From positions 1-37,351 of the forward strand of contig DASPTU010000081.1 in NCBI GenBank assembly GCA_035623255.1: 37,351 bases of DNA. The letters run 5' to 3'. The stretch comes from JAFAGX01 sp035623255. Lineage in GTDB: Bacteria > Acidobacteriota > Terriglobia > Terriglobales > Acidobacteriaceae. The translations under genes were made by a program, and so were the position numbers. The stretch's first letter is position 1. Each line of letters begins with the position of its first letter. The notes beneath the pieces were generated by a model. That model ran no database searches. It saw only the letters and a list, made by a program, of their open reading frames with translations, and had not been told where the DNA came from. Positions 7,604-17,100 of this stretch are shown in pieces.

Positions 7604-9046
7604 TTGAAGGCTTACGCGGCATTAGCATTGCTTCTCATATGCTTTGCGTTCGCAGACTCATTGTTGCATTTGCAACCCGCTTCGGAGAAAGATCGCCAGT
7701 TTGCCCGCGCTATTTTTGAGCAACTCATTGATATAGATACTTCGCATACCGCTGGTTCAATCACCAGAGCTTCCGCAGAGATGAGGCAGCGCTTCCTCGA
7801 TGCAGGTTTTTCAGAAAATGATGTCTCCCTCGTGGGGCCGAACGAGCGCAAACAGAACCTCGTAGTTCGATACCGTGGCCGTGGTTCGCAAAAGCCAATC
7901 CTGATCGTGGGCCACCTCGATGTGGTCGACGCCAAACCATCGGATTGGACCATGGACCCGTTTCACTTCGTCGAGAAGGATGGGTTCTTCTACGGACGCG
8001 GCACACAAGACATGAAGGATGGCGACGCGATTCTGGTTACTGATCTCATCCGCCTCCGGCGCGAGGGATACCAACCCGATCGCGATCTCATTCTGGCCCT
8101 CACCGCCGATGAAGAGAATGGCCCCGACGATGGTGTTGCCTGGCTGGTGAAAAATCGTCGCGAGTTGTTGAACGCAGACTTTGCCATCAACGCAGATTCC
8201 GGCGGGGTTGAACTGGATCACGGTAGGCCCTTGGTGGTTGGAGTTGAAGCAGCTGAAAAGCTTTACGCCGACTACGAGCTCACCGTCAGCGATCGCGGCG
8301 GGCACAGTTCGCTACCCCACACCGGCAACCCCATTTTCCATCTTGCGGCGGCCCTTGATCGCCTGGAACATTCACCTTTCCCGTTTGAGCTTAACGCTGT
8401 CACTCGCGGCTATTTTTCTGGGGTTGCCCCTCGCGTTCCTGCGGCGGATGCTTCTGCGATTCACGGGATTCTGCAGGAACCACCGGATCCTGCAGCGTTT
8501 GAAATGCTCGCGCACAACGTGTACTACAACGCCCTGCTGCGCACGACGTGTGTGCCTACTCGACTCCGGGGTGGACACGCCAATAACGCACTCCCCCAGA
8601 CTGCTTCCGCTAACGTCAACTGCCGGATACTACCTGGGCACTCTGCAGAAGAGGTTCGTCAGAATCTCATCCACATTTTTGCCGACCCGAGTATTACGGT
8701 GAAGTATGGAGATTTCGCGGGACGGCTATTTGACTCGGCGCCGGATACAAAGTCTTTCTCCGCGCTCACCATACCGCCGGACGTGATCCAGCCGATCAAA
8801 CAGATCGCCGAGCGGATGTGGCCGGACACGCCGGTCATTCCCGAGATGGAGACCGGCGCCTCCGATTCGGTTTATACGCTCGCGGCCGGAATTCCCACGT
8901 ACGGCATCTCCGGTATCGCGCTCGACAATGACGACATTCGCGCGCACGGCAAAGACGAACGGCTTCCCGTGGAATCCTTCTATCGCGGTCTCGATTTTTA
9001 TTACTTCTACCTGAAAGCTCTGACCCAGCAGGAGGCAGCAAAGTAA
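7604..9046 (+). CDS. Secreted M20-family metallopeptidase/amidohydrolase
   Basis: A 480-residue M20 family zinc hydrolase with an N-terminal hydrophobic segment (ALALLLICFAFADSLL), so it is probably exported. Metal and catalytic residues are visible in order: GHLDVVD (His104, catalytic Asp106), GRGTQDMKDG (bridging Asp136), TADEENGPD (Glu170 general base, Glu171 ligand), an Asp in INADSGG, and the late His in DIRAHGKDERL. The insert between them is the dimerisation lid domain. M20 enzymes cleave dipeptides, N-acyl amino acids or carbamoyl amides; the exact substrate is not readable. Start TTG is chosen because GGAGGAA is placed ideally upstream. It is the first of three close plus-strand genes, 19 bases before a dehydrogenase, so peptide or N-acyl-amino-acid breakdown could feed those enzymes. 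Confidence 0.9.
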   Translation: MKAYAALALLLICFAFADSLLHLQPASEKDRQFARAIFEQLIDIDTSHTAGSITRASAEMRQRFLDAGFSENDVSLVGPNERKQNLVVRYRGRGSQKPILIVGHLDVVDAKPSDWTMDPFHFVEKDGFFYGRGTQDMKDGDAILVTDLIRLRREGYQPDRDLILALTADEENGPDDGVAWLVKNRRELLNADFAINADSGGVELDHGRPLVVGVEAAEKLYADYELTVSDRGGHSSLPHTGNPIFHLAAALDRLEHSPFPFELNAVTRGYFSGVAPRVPAADASAIHGILQEPPDPAAFEMLAHNVYYNALLRTTCVPTRLRGGHANNALPQTASANVNCRILPGHSAEEVRQNLIHIFADPSITVKYGDFAGRLFDSAPDTKSFSALTIPPDVIQPIKQIAERMWPDTPVIPEMETGASDSVYTLAAGIPTYGISGIALDNDDIRAHGKDERLPVESFYRGLDFYYFYLKALTQQEAAK

Positions 9047-9065
9047 TTCTTCGCTGAAAACCGCC

Positions 9066-9941
9066 ATGCTCAAGAATCTGACAATCGGCTGGGTTGGGCT
9101 CGGAAACATGGGGCGCCCGATGTCGCTCAGGGTTCACCGCGCCGGTGCCCAACTGTTTGTCAGCAGCCGGAATCGCGCTGCTGTCGACGAGATGGTCCGC
9201 CATGGCTTGCATGGCGTAACGAATCCTCGCGAAGCCGCCCAACACGCTGATGTTGTTATCTTGACGGTCTTCGATGCCGCCTCCGTGGGCGACGTGCTAA
9301 AAGGTGAAGCTGGTGTCTTTGCGGGGCTTCGCCCAGGGTCACTGATCATAGACATGGGAACGACCGATGTCACCGCGACACGCGAGTTCGCCCTCACGGC
9401 AGCACAGCGTAATATCGACTACCTGGATGCGCCAGTCTCTGGCGGAGTCTCGGGTGCGGCGGAAGGGACGTTGACCATCATGGTCGGTGGTGAGGCGGCG
9501 CACCTGGAACGCGCTATGCCCATTCTCTCGATCCTCGGCAATCGTGTGACCCACGTCGGATCGGTTGGCGCAGGGCAGGCCACCAAAGCGGCCAATCAAG
9601 TCATAGTTGGGATAACCATTGCCGCGGTAGCCGAAGCATTCGGCCTGATTTCCTGTGCTGGTGTCGACTTGGCCAAGGCCAGTGAGGCGTTGCAAGGCGG
9701 GTTTGCTGATTCCCGCGTCCTGCGCGAACATGGCGCGCGCATGATCAAAGGTGACTATGCGCCCGGGGCCACCATCTCCGTACAGCGGAAAGATATGCGC
9801 CAGGCTTTATCGTTGGCTAAATCGTTCGGGCTTCACGTACCGCTGACCAAGCTTGCTGCCGAACGCTTTGATCAGGTCGCCGAACTTGGATTCGATCACC
9901 TCGATCAAAGTGCGATGTTCAAGCTGCTGAAAGACTGCTAG
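9066..9941 (+). CDS. NAD(P)-dependent beta-hydroxyacid dehydrogenase (HIBADH family)
   Basis: A 291-residue member of the 3-hydroxyisobutyrate dehydrogenase / tartronate-semialdehyde reductase family, standard length. Residues 6-20 carry the Rossmann motif GWVGLGNMGRPM, the substrate-binding signature is DAPVSGGVSGAAEGTLTIMVGG, and the catalytic Lys is in GAGQATKAANQVIV. These enzymes reversibly oxidise a beta-hydroxyacid to a semialdehyde. In sugar-acid and glyoxylate pathways they reduce tartronate semialdehyde to glycerate. The following TIM-barrel isomerase could be a hydroxypyruvate-isomerase-like partner, which would favour tartronate semialdehyde (inference). Confidence 0.9.
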   Translation: MLKNLTIGWVGLGNMGRPMSLRVHRAGAQLFVSSRNRAAVDEMVRHGLHGVTNPREAAQHADVVILTVFDAASVGDVLKGEAGVFAGLRPGSLIIDMGTTDVTATREFALTAAQRNIDYLDAPVSGGVSGAAEGTLTIMVGGEAAHLERAMPILSILGNRVTHVGSVGAGQATKAANQVIVGITIAAVAEAFGLISCAGVDLAKASEALQGGFADSRVLREHGARMIKGDYAPGATISVQRKDMRQALSLAKSFGLHVPLTKLAAERFDQVAELGFDHLDQSAMFKLLKDC

Positions 9942-9985
9942 ACCATGCAGCAAACCAGTCACACTAATTGACAAGAGATAACGGA

Positions 9986-10867
9986 ATGCGTGTTTCGCTG
10001 AATGCCTCAGGTGTGGGCGCAGAGCGCATGTCGATTCTCGACTATGCGGATCTGGCTGCCCGTCATGAATTCGATGGAATCGACATTCCCAGCCTGACGG
10101 CGGTAATGAGAACTGCGCAGGAGCTAGGTGGCGCGTCAGGGCTGAAAGTCGAGTTCGCAAATAAGGGTGTGGTTCCGGTGATATTTGGACTGGCTCCAGA
10201 AATGGGCCTCGTGGGCGTCGAGTGGCGTAAGGATGAAGAAACATTTCGGCAATCCCTTGGCGGGTTAGCGGACATCGCGAGTTTTGCCGAGGAACTCGGC
10301 ATTAAACGCTGCTACACCTATCTTCCTCCAGCCGTCAACGCGAATCCCGACGACTTTGGAAATCTGCTCGCTGCCCGCCTTGCTGAAATGGCCCGACTGC
10401 TCAGCAAACATCAAATCCGCCTTGGCCTGGAATGGCTGGGGCCCCACCACCTGCGGGCAGGAGGTGCCAATTCCACCGGAGCGAACCCATTCATCTTCAC
10501 CATGGCACAAACTTTGAAGTTCATTGAGAAAATAGGCGTGCCAAGCGTTGGTTTGATTCTGGATTCGCTGCATTGCTATACAACCGGGCTAGGAGAATCC
10601 GGCATTGCCGCGATGAAGGTTTCTCAGATCGTGCATGTACACCTCAGCGATGTGCGCAAGGGTAGAGGGCGAAGCGGCGCCCGGGCTGACGAGCGAATGC
10701 TGCCAGGTGAGGGCGAGGTCGATCTCGTGGGATTCGTGCGCGGTCTGCGCACAACGGGTTACGAGGGCTATGTCGCGGTCGAAGTGATAGCTTCAAGAAA
10801 CATTGCTGATACACCAGATGAGGCAGCCGCTAAAATCCGATCGTCTCTACGCGCACTCGCGCTGTGA
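9986..10867 (+). CDS. Sugar-phosphate isomerase/epimerase-type TIM-barrel protein
   Basis: A protein of about 293 residues with the AP-endonuclease-2/xylose-isomerase-like TIM barrel. Motifs: an N-terminal MRVSLNASG strand, GIDIPSL, LGLEWLGPHHLR (metal-ligand Glu), GLILDSLHCY (Asp and His ligands), VHVHLSDV (His ligand), and YVAVEVIAS (last Glu ligand). These metal-dependent enzymes isomerise or epimerise hydroxy-keto sugars and inositol derivatives. I set the start at ATG 9986, which precedes a typical first strand. The in-frame TTG at 9968 would add six residues without a better ribosome binding site. It follows the dehydrogenase gene by 44 bases, so they probably form one transcript. The specific substrate is unknown. 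Confidence 0.83.
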   Translation: MRVSLNASGVGAERMSILDYADLAARHEFDGIDIPSLTAVMRTAQELGGASGLKVEFANKGVVPVIFGLAPEMGLVGVEWRKDEETFRQSLGGLADIASFAEELGIKRCYTYLPPAVNANPDDFGNLLAARLAEMARLLSKHQIRLGLEWLGPHHLRAGGANSTGANPFIFTMAQTLKFIEKIGVPSVGLILDSLHCYTTGLGESGIAAMKVSQIVHVHLSDVRKGRGRSGARADERMLPGEGEVDLVGFVRGLRTTGYEGYVAVEVIASRNIADTPDEAAAKIRSSLRALAL

Positions 10868-10937
10868 TGTACGCATACCACGAGTCAGCAACTGCGGCAG
10901 AATCGTGCTCTCTGCGAACTAGAATGAGCGAGATGCC

Positions 10938-11675
10938 CTAGGCAGCGCTGGCCTGATTGCACAAGCCCTGATAGTAATCGCGGCCGCGCTCATATCCGTG
11001 GACGAATGGTTTCTCGACATCGGCACCGGGATATTTGCGTTGCACATCTTCCAGTTTCGCATTCATCTCGCCGACCACCTGGTCGTACTCCTTGCACCGG
11101 GTCCTCGCGTGGAGCGCGGCTTCGAATCCCAACCGATAGAATTTCTCGTCTTCGGAGAAGTTTCGATCGAATGTCGAATAATACTTTTCTTCCGAGCTGC
11201 GCAGACCGTACCACCAGCGATGGCGCGCCGCATCGATGGATTCTGTTCCGTTGGCGTTCAGCAGTTCTCGCAAATGCCCCGTAGCCTCCTCTTCCGCCAT
11301 TGCCACAAATATGCTGCCACCGTTGCGCAGAACCTCCTCGTACACAAAGATCTCATCCTCGGGGAGTTCATCGCTCGCGGGATTCTCGATGTTGGTTCCC
11401 GCGATCGCCTCTTCACGAGCCCCCGCGGCGCGCAGCACCGCTGCGCCGAGCAGTCCCAGCGCAGTGATCATTCCGACGCCAGGTACGACAGCGGTGAACA
11501 CAGGCATTCCCGACGGCCCGGAGAGGGCTTCCGATCCCACCTCCGTCGATCCCCGTTGAATGTCACCCGGTGTTAACACCGTCATTTTTTCAGTGGAAAC
11601 ACCGGCCGACTGAAACACTGGAACTGCGCGCTCGGCGTCAACTCGTGAACGAAAGACTCCAGAAACCGCCTTCAT
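10938..11675 (-). CDS. Small membrane-associated protein with a general-stress-like N-domain
   Basis: Not recognised with certainty. The protein is about 245 residues from the ATG at 11675, which has GGAGGG four bases upstream. The longer in-frame ATG at 11699 lacks such a site. Residues 1-35 (KAVSGVFRSRVDAERAVPVF and the following VSTEKMTVLTPG) resemble the start of general-stress YflT-like domains, which bind no known substrate. A Gly/Ala-rich hydrophobic stretch (VVPGVGMITALGLLGAAVL) follows at about residues 66-90 and could be one membrane helix. The C-terminal half (KYYSTFDRNFSEDEKFYRLG and on) is charged, helical and rich in Tyr and Arg. It lies 117 bases beyond the FdhE gene on the same strand, so it may belong to the formate dehydrogenase transcript or have its own promoter. 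Confidence 0.6.
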   Translation of the reverse strand: MKAVSGVFRSRVDAERAVPVFQSAGVSTEKMTVLTPGDIQRGSTEVGSEALSGPSGMPVFTAVVPGVGMITALGLLGAAVLRAAGAREEAIAGTNIENPASDELPEDEIFVYEEVLRNGGSIFVAMAEEEATGHLRELLNANGTESIDAARHRWWYGLRSSEEKYYSTFDRNFSEDEKFYRLGFEAALHARTRCKEYDQVVGEMNAKLEDVQRKYPGADVEKPFVHGYERGRDYYQGLCNQASAA

Positions 11676-11792
11676 CTGGCCCTCCATCGTAATGATCATC
11701 GGATTCTAATACTTTCGGTCCGAGACTGGAACCTGTCGCAAGGGATTTCGATCTGAACACTGACGAAGTACAGCTATAGAAACCTAAACGTC

Positions 11793-12599
11793 CTAGATGC
11801 CAAGAATGTTTGGCTGCAGCTTGACATACTGATGCTCTTGCGCCCACAAGTTTAAAGGCAGGCTTGCAAGCTCATCGACGATCGGTACAGCCAGGCCATT
11901 CTTGGTGAGATCCATGGTTTTAATGTAGCGGTGGCAGGTATCGCATGCCTCCACCCGGACTTGCGGAAACTGCTCCGCTGTGTAAACTGCAAGCTTATCT
12001 ACCGCTTCTTCGCCACAGGCCACACAGCGAATGCGTCCGTATTTCCATTCGGTGAAACACAGAGAGCAAATCAACGATCGTTTTCCACCATCGCCTTCCG
12101 GGCGCAATACGCCTACCGCCGGTTTGCCATTACAAAACGGACAAACGCCGACTGCCTCGCTGTGGTCCGCGCAATCTGAGTGATCTGCAATAAACTCGGC
12201 GTAGGGCTGCAGAAAAGTTCGGACCAGCGTTGATTCCGGTCTGGGGTCAATGTGGTGATCGTGCCTCCAGTGTGAGGACAGAATTTCTGCGCGTGTACTC
12301 GACCCTTGTGCCTTCAGGCTTCGCGCCGCTTGCATGATTGGTTCAGGTGAAACTGTTTCGATCCGGGAAAGAAATTCTGGAAACTTTGGAATCAGGAATT
12401 CGAAGTCGAGCTCTTCGTCAAACAGATGTGAGCGACGTTTCGAAGCTCTACTTCCGTTGGCTCCTCCCAGGCAAGCGTAGAATTCCTGCTGCAAGATCAC
12501 GACATGCTTATAAAAACGCAGTATCTGGGCCGCAAACGAATAAGTCCGGGCCAATTCCTCGGTCCGCTCAATTCGTTGGTCCCATTTGGAACGCTTCAT
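11793..12599 (-). CDS. fdhE: Formate dehydrogenase accessory protein FdhE
   Basis: A 268-residue protein with four CxxC pairs in its C-terminal half: CPFCNGKPAVG, CSLCFTEW, CVACGEEA and ACDTCHRYIKTMDL. These are the metal-binding pairs of FdhE, an iron-binding cytoplasmic factor required for activity of the Tat-exported respiratory formate dehydrogenases. A longer frame begins at 12977, but its first 126 codons lie inside the cytochrome b gene in another frame. I set the start at ATG 12599, directly behind the cytochrome b stop (two bases apart), giving the usual FdhE beginning and length (about 300 in relatives). It is last of the four formate dehydrogenase genes, which fits the usual role in maturing the alpha subunit. 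Confidence 0.88.
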   Translation of the reverse strand: MKRSKWDQRIERTEELARTYSFAAQILRFYKHVVILQQEFYACLGGANGSRASKRRSHLFDEELDFEFLIPKFPEFLSRIETVSPEPIMQAARSLKAQGSSTRAEILSSHWRHDHHIDPRPESTLVRTFLQPYAEFIADHSDCADHSEAVGVCPFCNGKPAVGVLRPEGDGGKRSLICSLCFTEWKYGRIRCVACGEEAVDKLAVYTAEQFPQVRVEACDTCHRYIKTMDLTKNGLAVPIVDELASLPLNLWAQEHQYVKLQPNILGI

Positions 12600-12601
12600 C
12601 T

Positions 12602-13273
12602 CTAGCCGCGTTTTCCGCGCATGACTTGTTCGTACCAAAGGCGGTGATGCATTCTGGCCCAGCCAGTCGAGACTTCGCCCCGGATGATCGAAGTGAAACC
12701 ACCGCGTACCATGGCCGTTCCCATATAGACATGGATGATGAAAGCGCCAATCGTCACCAACGCCGCAGTAACGTGGGCCGCAACTCCCAGATAGCGCAAC
12801 CAGCGCAGGTTCCAGGGAATTGATTCCGGAAACCACAGAATCAGACCGGAAAGCAGAAGGAGAATTGCTCCGTAGAGCATCACCCAGAAGAATAGTTTCT
12901 GCCCGTAGTTGAAGCGCCAAATCGGGGGAAGGTCTTCGTCTTCGTTGCGGATGTAGTGCCCGATGGCTTTCTTCCATGCCAGGTCGACATCGGTGATACG
13001 CATGTCATCGCGCCAGACTCTGAACATCCATAACACTGACACGACGAACACCACCCCCAGCCAGGGGTGCCAGAATCGCGCAGTCGGGCCACCTCCGAAC
13101 AGATCAGCCAACCAGAACATATAGGGCGACCAGAAAGCCAATCCGGTAACCAGGCAATAGATGTAGGTCAGCGCGGCAGTCCAGTGGTTCACTCGTTCGG
13201 AAAGCGTGTAGCGAAGAATTCTGCCGTCTTTCAGGATGCCAACGGCATGCGAGATGGTCTGAGACACGCTCAT
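12602..13273 (-). CDS. fdoI: Formate dehydrogenase-N/O gamma subunit, cytochrome b556
   Basis: A 223-residue membrane protein with four transmembrane helices that carries two b haems and passes electrons from the periplasmic beta subunit to quinone. Four His residues occupy the haem-ligand positions: His30 (RVNHW), His69 (FWHPW), His167 (AHVTAAL) and His181 (IIHVYMG). Their spacing, 39 between the first pair and 14 between the last pair, is the same as between His18/57 and His155/169 of the E. coli FdnI structure (from memory). The gene overlaps the beta-subunit gene by four bases (ATGA), the usual sign of coupled translation. Confidence 0.93.
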   Translation of the reverse strand: MSVSQTISHAVGILKDGRILRYTLSERVNHWTAALTYIYCLVTGLAFWSPYMFWLADLFGGGPTARFWHPWLGVVFVVSVLWMFRVWRDDMRITDVDLAWKKAIGHYIRNEDEDLPPIWRFNYGQKLFFWVMLYGAILLLLSGLILWFPESIPWNLRWLRYLGVAAHVTAALVTIGAFIIHVYMGTAMVRGGFTSIIRGEVSTGWARMHHRLWYEQVMRGKRG

Positions 13274-14157
13274 GGCTGATCTCCTCTGCCATTACGGTCG
13301 CGCACAGTTTTGGGACCGTAGCGGAGATAATGCAGCGTAACTCCCACGACACCGAAGAACATGGCAAGGTTGCCAATCCATTTCGCTGGACCCTTCCAAA
13401 GCCGAACCACCCATGGGATACGTGGGTCCCTGGGCAGGCCACCGTACGCTTCCGGATTTGTTGTGTCGTGGAGAACATAAATGACTCCCGTGCCACCCAC
13501 GCCCGGGGGATCATAGACGCCAGCTTTTTCGAAGCCGTAATGCTCGCGCAGCTGCTTGGCGCGAGTTTCGGCCAGGATGGTCATGTCGTCTTTCGTACCG
13601 AAGTGCAAACAACCCGTCGGACACGACTTGATGCACGCCGGTTCCAAGCCAACCGCAACCCGGTCTGCACATAGCGTGCATTTGAAAACTTTTTTCGTAT
13701 CGGAATTGAACTTCGGAATATTGAAAGGGCAGCCTGTGACACAATACTGGCAACCGATGCAGTGTTCCTGCTGAAAATCGACAATTCCGTTGTGGTACTG
13801 GACGATGGCGCCGTCTGCAGGACATGCGGCCAGACAGCCGGGGTCCGCACAGTGCATGCACTGATCTTTGCGCATCAGCAGCATGAGCGTACCGTCTTCG
13901 CGCTCGTACTCGTTGAACCGGATCAAGTTCCAGTACTTCCATGTCGTGTCCGGCATGGTCTGATAGGTGTTATTGAAAGTTGTGTCAGTGAAGGGATAGC
14001 CGTTCCACTCCAGGCACGCGACCTCGCATGCCTTGCAACCGATGCAGGTAGTGGTGTCGATCAGCTTGCAAACCTGCTCGGCGCGTTCAACGTCGGCGCC
14101 CGGTACCGGCCCGGGATGTCCTGAAATTCTGCGGATTTGCAGTATTGCCTGACTCAT
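13270..14157 (-). CDS. fdoH: Formate dehydrogenase-N/O beta subunit (four 4Fe-4S clusters)
   Basis: A 295-residue iron-sulfur protein of the FdnH/FdoH type. Ferredoxin-like motifs run through it: CIGCKACEVACLEW, CMHCADPGCLAACP, CIGCQYCVTGCPFNIP and CTLCADRV with a following CIKSCPTGC. Together they can hold four [4Fe-4S] clusters that wire the alpha subunit to the cytochrome. Near the C-terminus, a hydrophobic segment (WIGNLAMFFGVVGVTLHYL) provides the single membrane anchor expected of this subunit. The gene starts eight bases after the alpha-subunit stop and overlaps the gamma gene, so the three structural genes form one unit. Like other beta subunits it carries no signal peptide and would be exported bound to alpha. 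Confidence 0.93.
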   Translation of the reverse strand: MSQAILQIRRISGHPGPVPGADVERAEQVCKLIDTTTCIGCKACEVACLEWNGYPFTDTTFNNTYQTMPDTTWKYWNLIRFNEYEREDGTLMLLMRKDQCMHCADPGCLAACPADGAIVQYHNGIVDFQQEHCIGCQYCVTGCPFNIPKFNSDTKKVFKCTLCADRVAVGLEPACIKSCPTGCLHFGTKDDMTILAETRAKQLREHYGFEKAGVYDPPGVGGTGVIYVLHDTTNPEAYGGLPRDPRIPWVVRLWKGPAKWIGNLAMFFGVVGVTLHYLRYGPKTVRDRNGRGDQP

Positions 14158-14165
14158 ACTCGTCC

Positions 14166-17100
14166 CTACACTTTCTCAAGCTTTACGAGAAAACCCTTGA
14201 ACTCAGGGGTATAAGCGTTGGGGTCTGTTACGGTCGGCGTGAGCCGATTTGCAATGGTTTTCGACTCTTTCCCAGCATCTTCCTGGATGCCACGATATCC
14301 TTGGTGAATGGGCAAGCCGATCTGGTAAACCTTCTTGCCATCAATAGTCATCGGTTTGATACGTTTCGTGACAAACGCTTTTGCGATGTAATGCCCACGA
14401 GCGCTAGTGACCTTGACGTTATCGGCTCCCTTAATCCCTAACTCCTGCGCCAGTTCGACCGGGATTTCGACAAATTGCTCAGGAATGAGCTGCACGTTCA
14501 TGGGGTTGTTCTTCGTCCAATAGTGATAGTGCTCGGTCAACCGATACGTCGTGCAGACGATGTTGTAGCCGTCGTTCGGCGTGCCAAATTTGTCTTGGGG
14601 TGTTTTGAACTTCTTAATGACAGGACTGTTCGACTGGTTGGGGTGAAGAGGATTTTGAATGGGGCTCTCAATCGGCTCGTAGTGCTCGGGGAACGGCCCA
14701 TCCGCGAATGCGGCGAGCGGACCGAAAATCCGTCCGACGCCCTCCGGAATCATGATGAATGGCCCCATGTGCTCCTTGGGATGGGAATCTGCTTTAAAAT
14801 CGGGAACGTCGTTGCCCACCCAGAGCTGCGCGTCCTCGTTCCACCAGATCTGCCGGCGCTGCACATCCCAGGGTTTGCCGTTCACATCGCAAGACGCCCG
14901 GTTATAAAGGACTCGGCGATTCGCCGGCCACGACCAGGCCCAGTTCTGGTAAATGCCCAGGCCGGAAGGATCGTCGGTGCCGCGCCTCGCAAGTTGCGGC
15001 CCGGCTTCTGTCCAGCTGCCGGAATAGATCCAGTTTCCGCAACTAGTCGTCCCGTCATCCTTAAGCCATGCAAAGCCCGGTAGCTGCTGACCTTTCTTGA
15101 GGGTTTGCTGCGTTTTCGGATCGGTGAGATCGGCGAGGGCTTTCCCGTTAATCTCTTTTGCGAGCTCAGCCAATGACGGATGCTGAGGATCTGTGTATCC
15201 CCACGTGAGATTCAGGATCGGATCAGGAAACTTACCCGGTTCTGCTTTGTAAAGAGCTCTCACACGCAAAAAGATTTGGGCCACGATGTCTTGATCGAGG
15301 CGGGCCTGGGCAGGCGTCGGAAGAGCAACATTCTTCCACTGCAGCCAGCGAGACGAGTTGGTCATCGAACCGTCTTTTTCAGCAAACCCTGCGCACGCCA
15401 AGCGATAGACCGTCGTTTTGATGTTTTTCATCTCATCGGGCGTAATTCCCGGAGATTTCCAGAACTCACTCGTCTCGTCAGGATAGATCTCGCCCACCAC
15501 GAGCCAGTCGGCTCGCTTAAGCGCATCGATGTTCTTCTGCGAATCTGGACCAATGGCCACGCCGTTCATGCCGAAGGCGAACAGCCCTTTGACCGAGCCG
15601 CTGTACATCCGGTCCCACAATTCCGTCCAGGAGTAGTTGCGATCTACCTTTGGCATGTAGTGAAACGCCCAGTCGTTGTCCTTGGTGGCGGCATCTCCGT
15701 AAAGAGCTTTGAGGAAGGAGACCGCAAATTTCGGTGTGTTCGACCAGTAGTTATACGAATCCCAAATGCCCGGCTTAGAGGGCGTCGGAGTGGTTCGCTT
15801 CAGGTAACTATTCAGATCGACATCGGTCGGATTTGGCACCTTCAGATACCCCGGCCAGATGTCGAAAACACCGCCCATATCCGTCGCGCCTTGAATGTTG
15901 GAGTGGCCACGAAGCGCGTTTACCCCGCCTCCTGCACGGCCTACATTGCCTAGCACTAATTGCAGCATTGCTGCGGTTCGGATAATCTGCGTGCCGTACG
16001 TATGTTGTGTCCACCCAACCGCATAAATAATGGTCGCGGCTTTCTGCATGTCGGCGTCTTTGCGGATCGAAGTGAACAGATCGGCGGCCTTCAGAAACTG
16101 ATCCTTCGGAATGCCCGTGATCCGCTCGACCATCTCCGGCGTATACCGCGAATACTGCTCTCTCAACAGTTGATAGACGCAGCGTGGATGGCGGAGTGTC
16201 AGATCATAGGCTGTGTTAGGAGGAAGCATTGGCGTCGGCTTCGGCGATTGGGTCGCGTTAGCGCCTGCCGGGCCTCCAGTTCCGCCGTGGGTGTCATTCG
16301 GCTGTGTCGGTGCATTTGCGCTCGGCGGTTCATGAGACGCCATTGCGACAGCGGCCGCAGCCGTGCCACTCACATCGCCGCCTTCCTGATAATTCCATGT
16401 GGACCTGTCGTAAATCCGAGCCGCCGGATCGAACCCTGAATACAGGCCGTCTTCGGGAAGCTTGAAACCTTCCTTCACAATGAAAGCGGCATTCGTGAAG
16501 TTGGTCAGATATTCGTGCGCGATGCGATTGTTTTCGATGGCGTAGCGGATTATGCCGCCCAGAAATGCAATGTCGCTCCCGGCACGAATCTGAAGAAATA
16601 GATCAGCGGTGGCAGCGGTACGAGTGAAACGTGGATCCACTACGATCATTTTCGCGTTTCGGTTGCGCTTGGCTTCAATGGCCCATTTGAATCCGCATGG
16701 GTGGTTTTCGGCAGGGTTGCCACCCATGATCAGCATCATGTCGGTGTTCTTGATGTCGGTGTAGCCATTGGTCATGGCCCCGCGTCCGAACGTTGGTCCC
16801 AAACTTGAGACCGTGGGGCCGTGTCAAACACGGGCCTGGGTTTCGTAATAGCAGATCCCCAGGCTGCGCATGGCTTTGCCGACGAGATAGTTGAATTCAT
16901 TGGTGTCGGTGCAGCCGCCGATCCAGCCGATGCTTTCGCAGTGGTTGACGGTTCGCCCTTGCGAATCCTTGTCAACAAAAGTATCGTCACGAGTCTTCTT
17001 CACCCAATGAGCAATCTCGTTGATGGCTTGGTCCCAGGCGATGTCCTCCCAGTGATCCGATCCCGGCCGCCGAACCTGTGGCTTCAAGAGGCGGCGGGGA

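Noticed and set aside
12600..12977. N-terminal extension of FdhE by 126 codons.
   Set aside because: It lies entirely inside the cytochrome b gene in another frame, whose haem His residues and spacing are convincing. The ATG at 12599 gives a normal FdhE.
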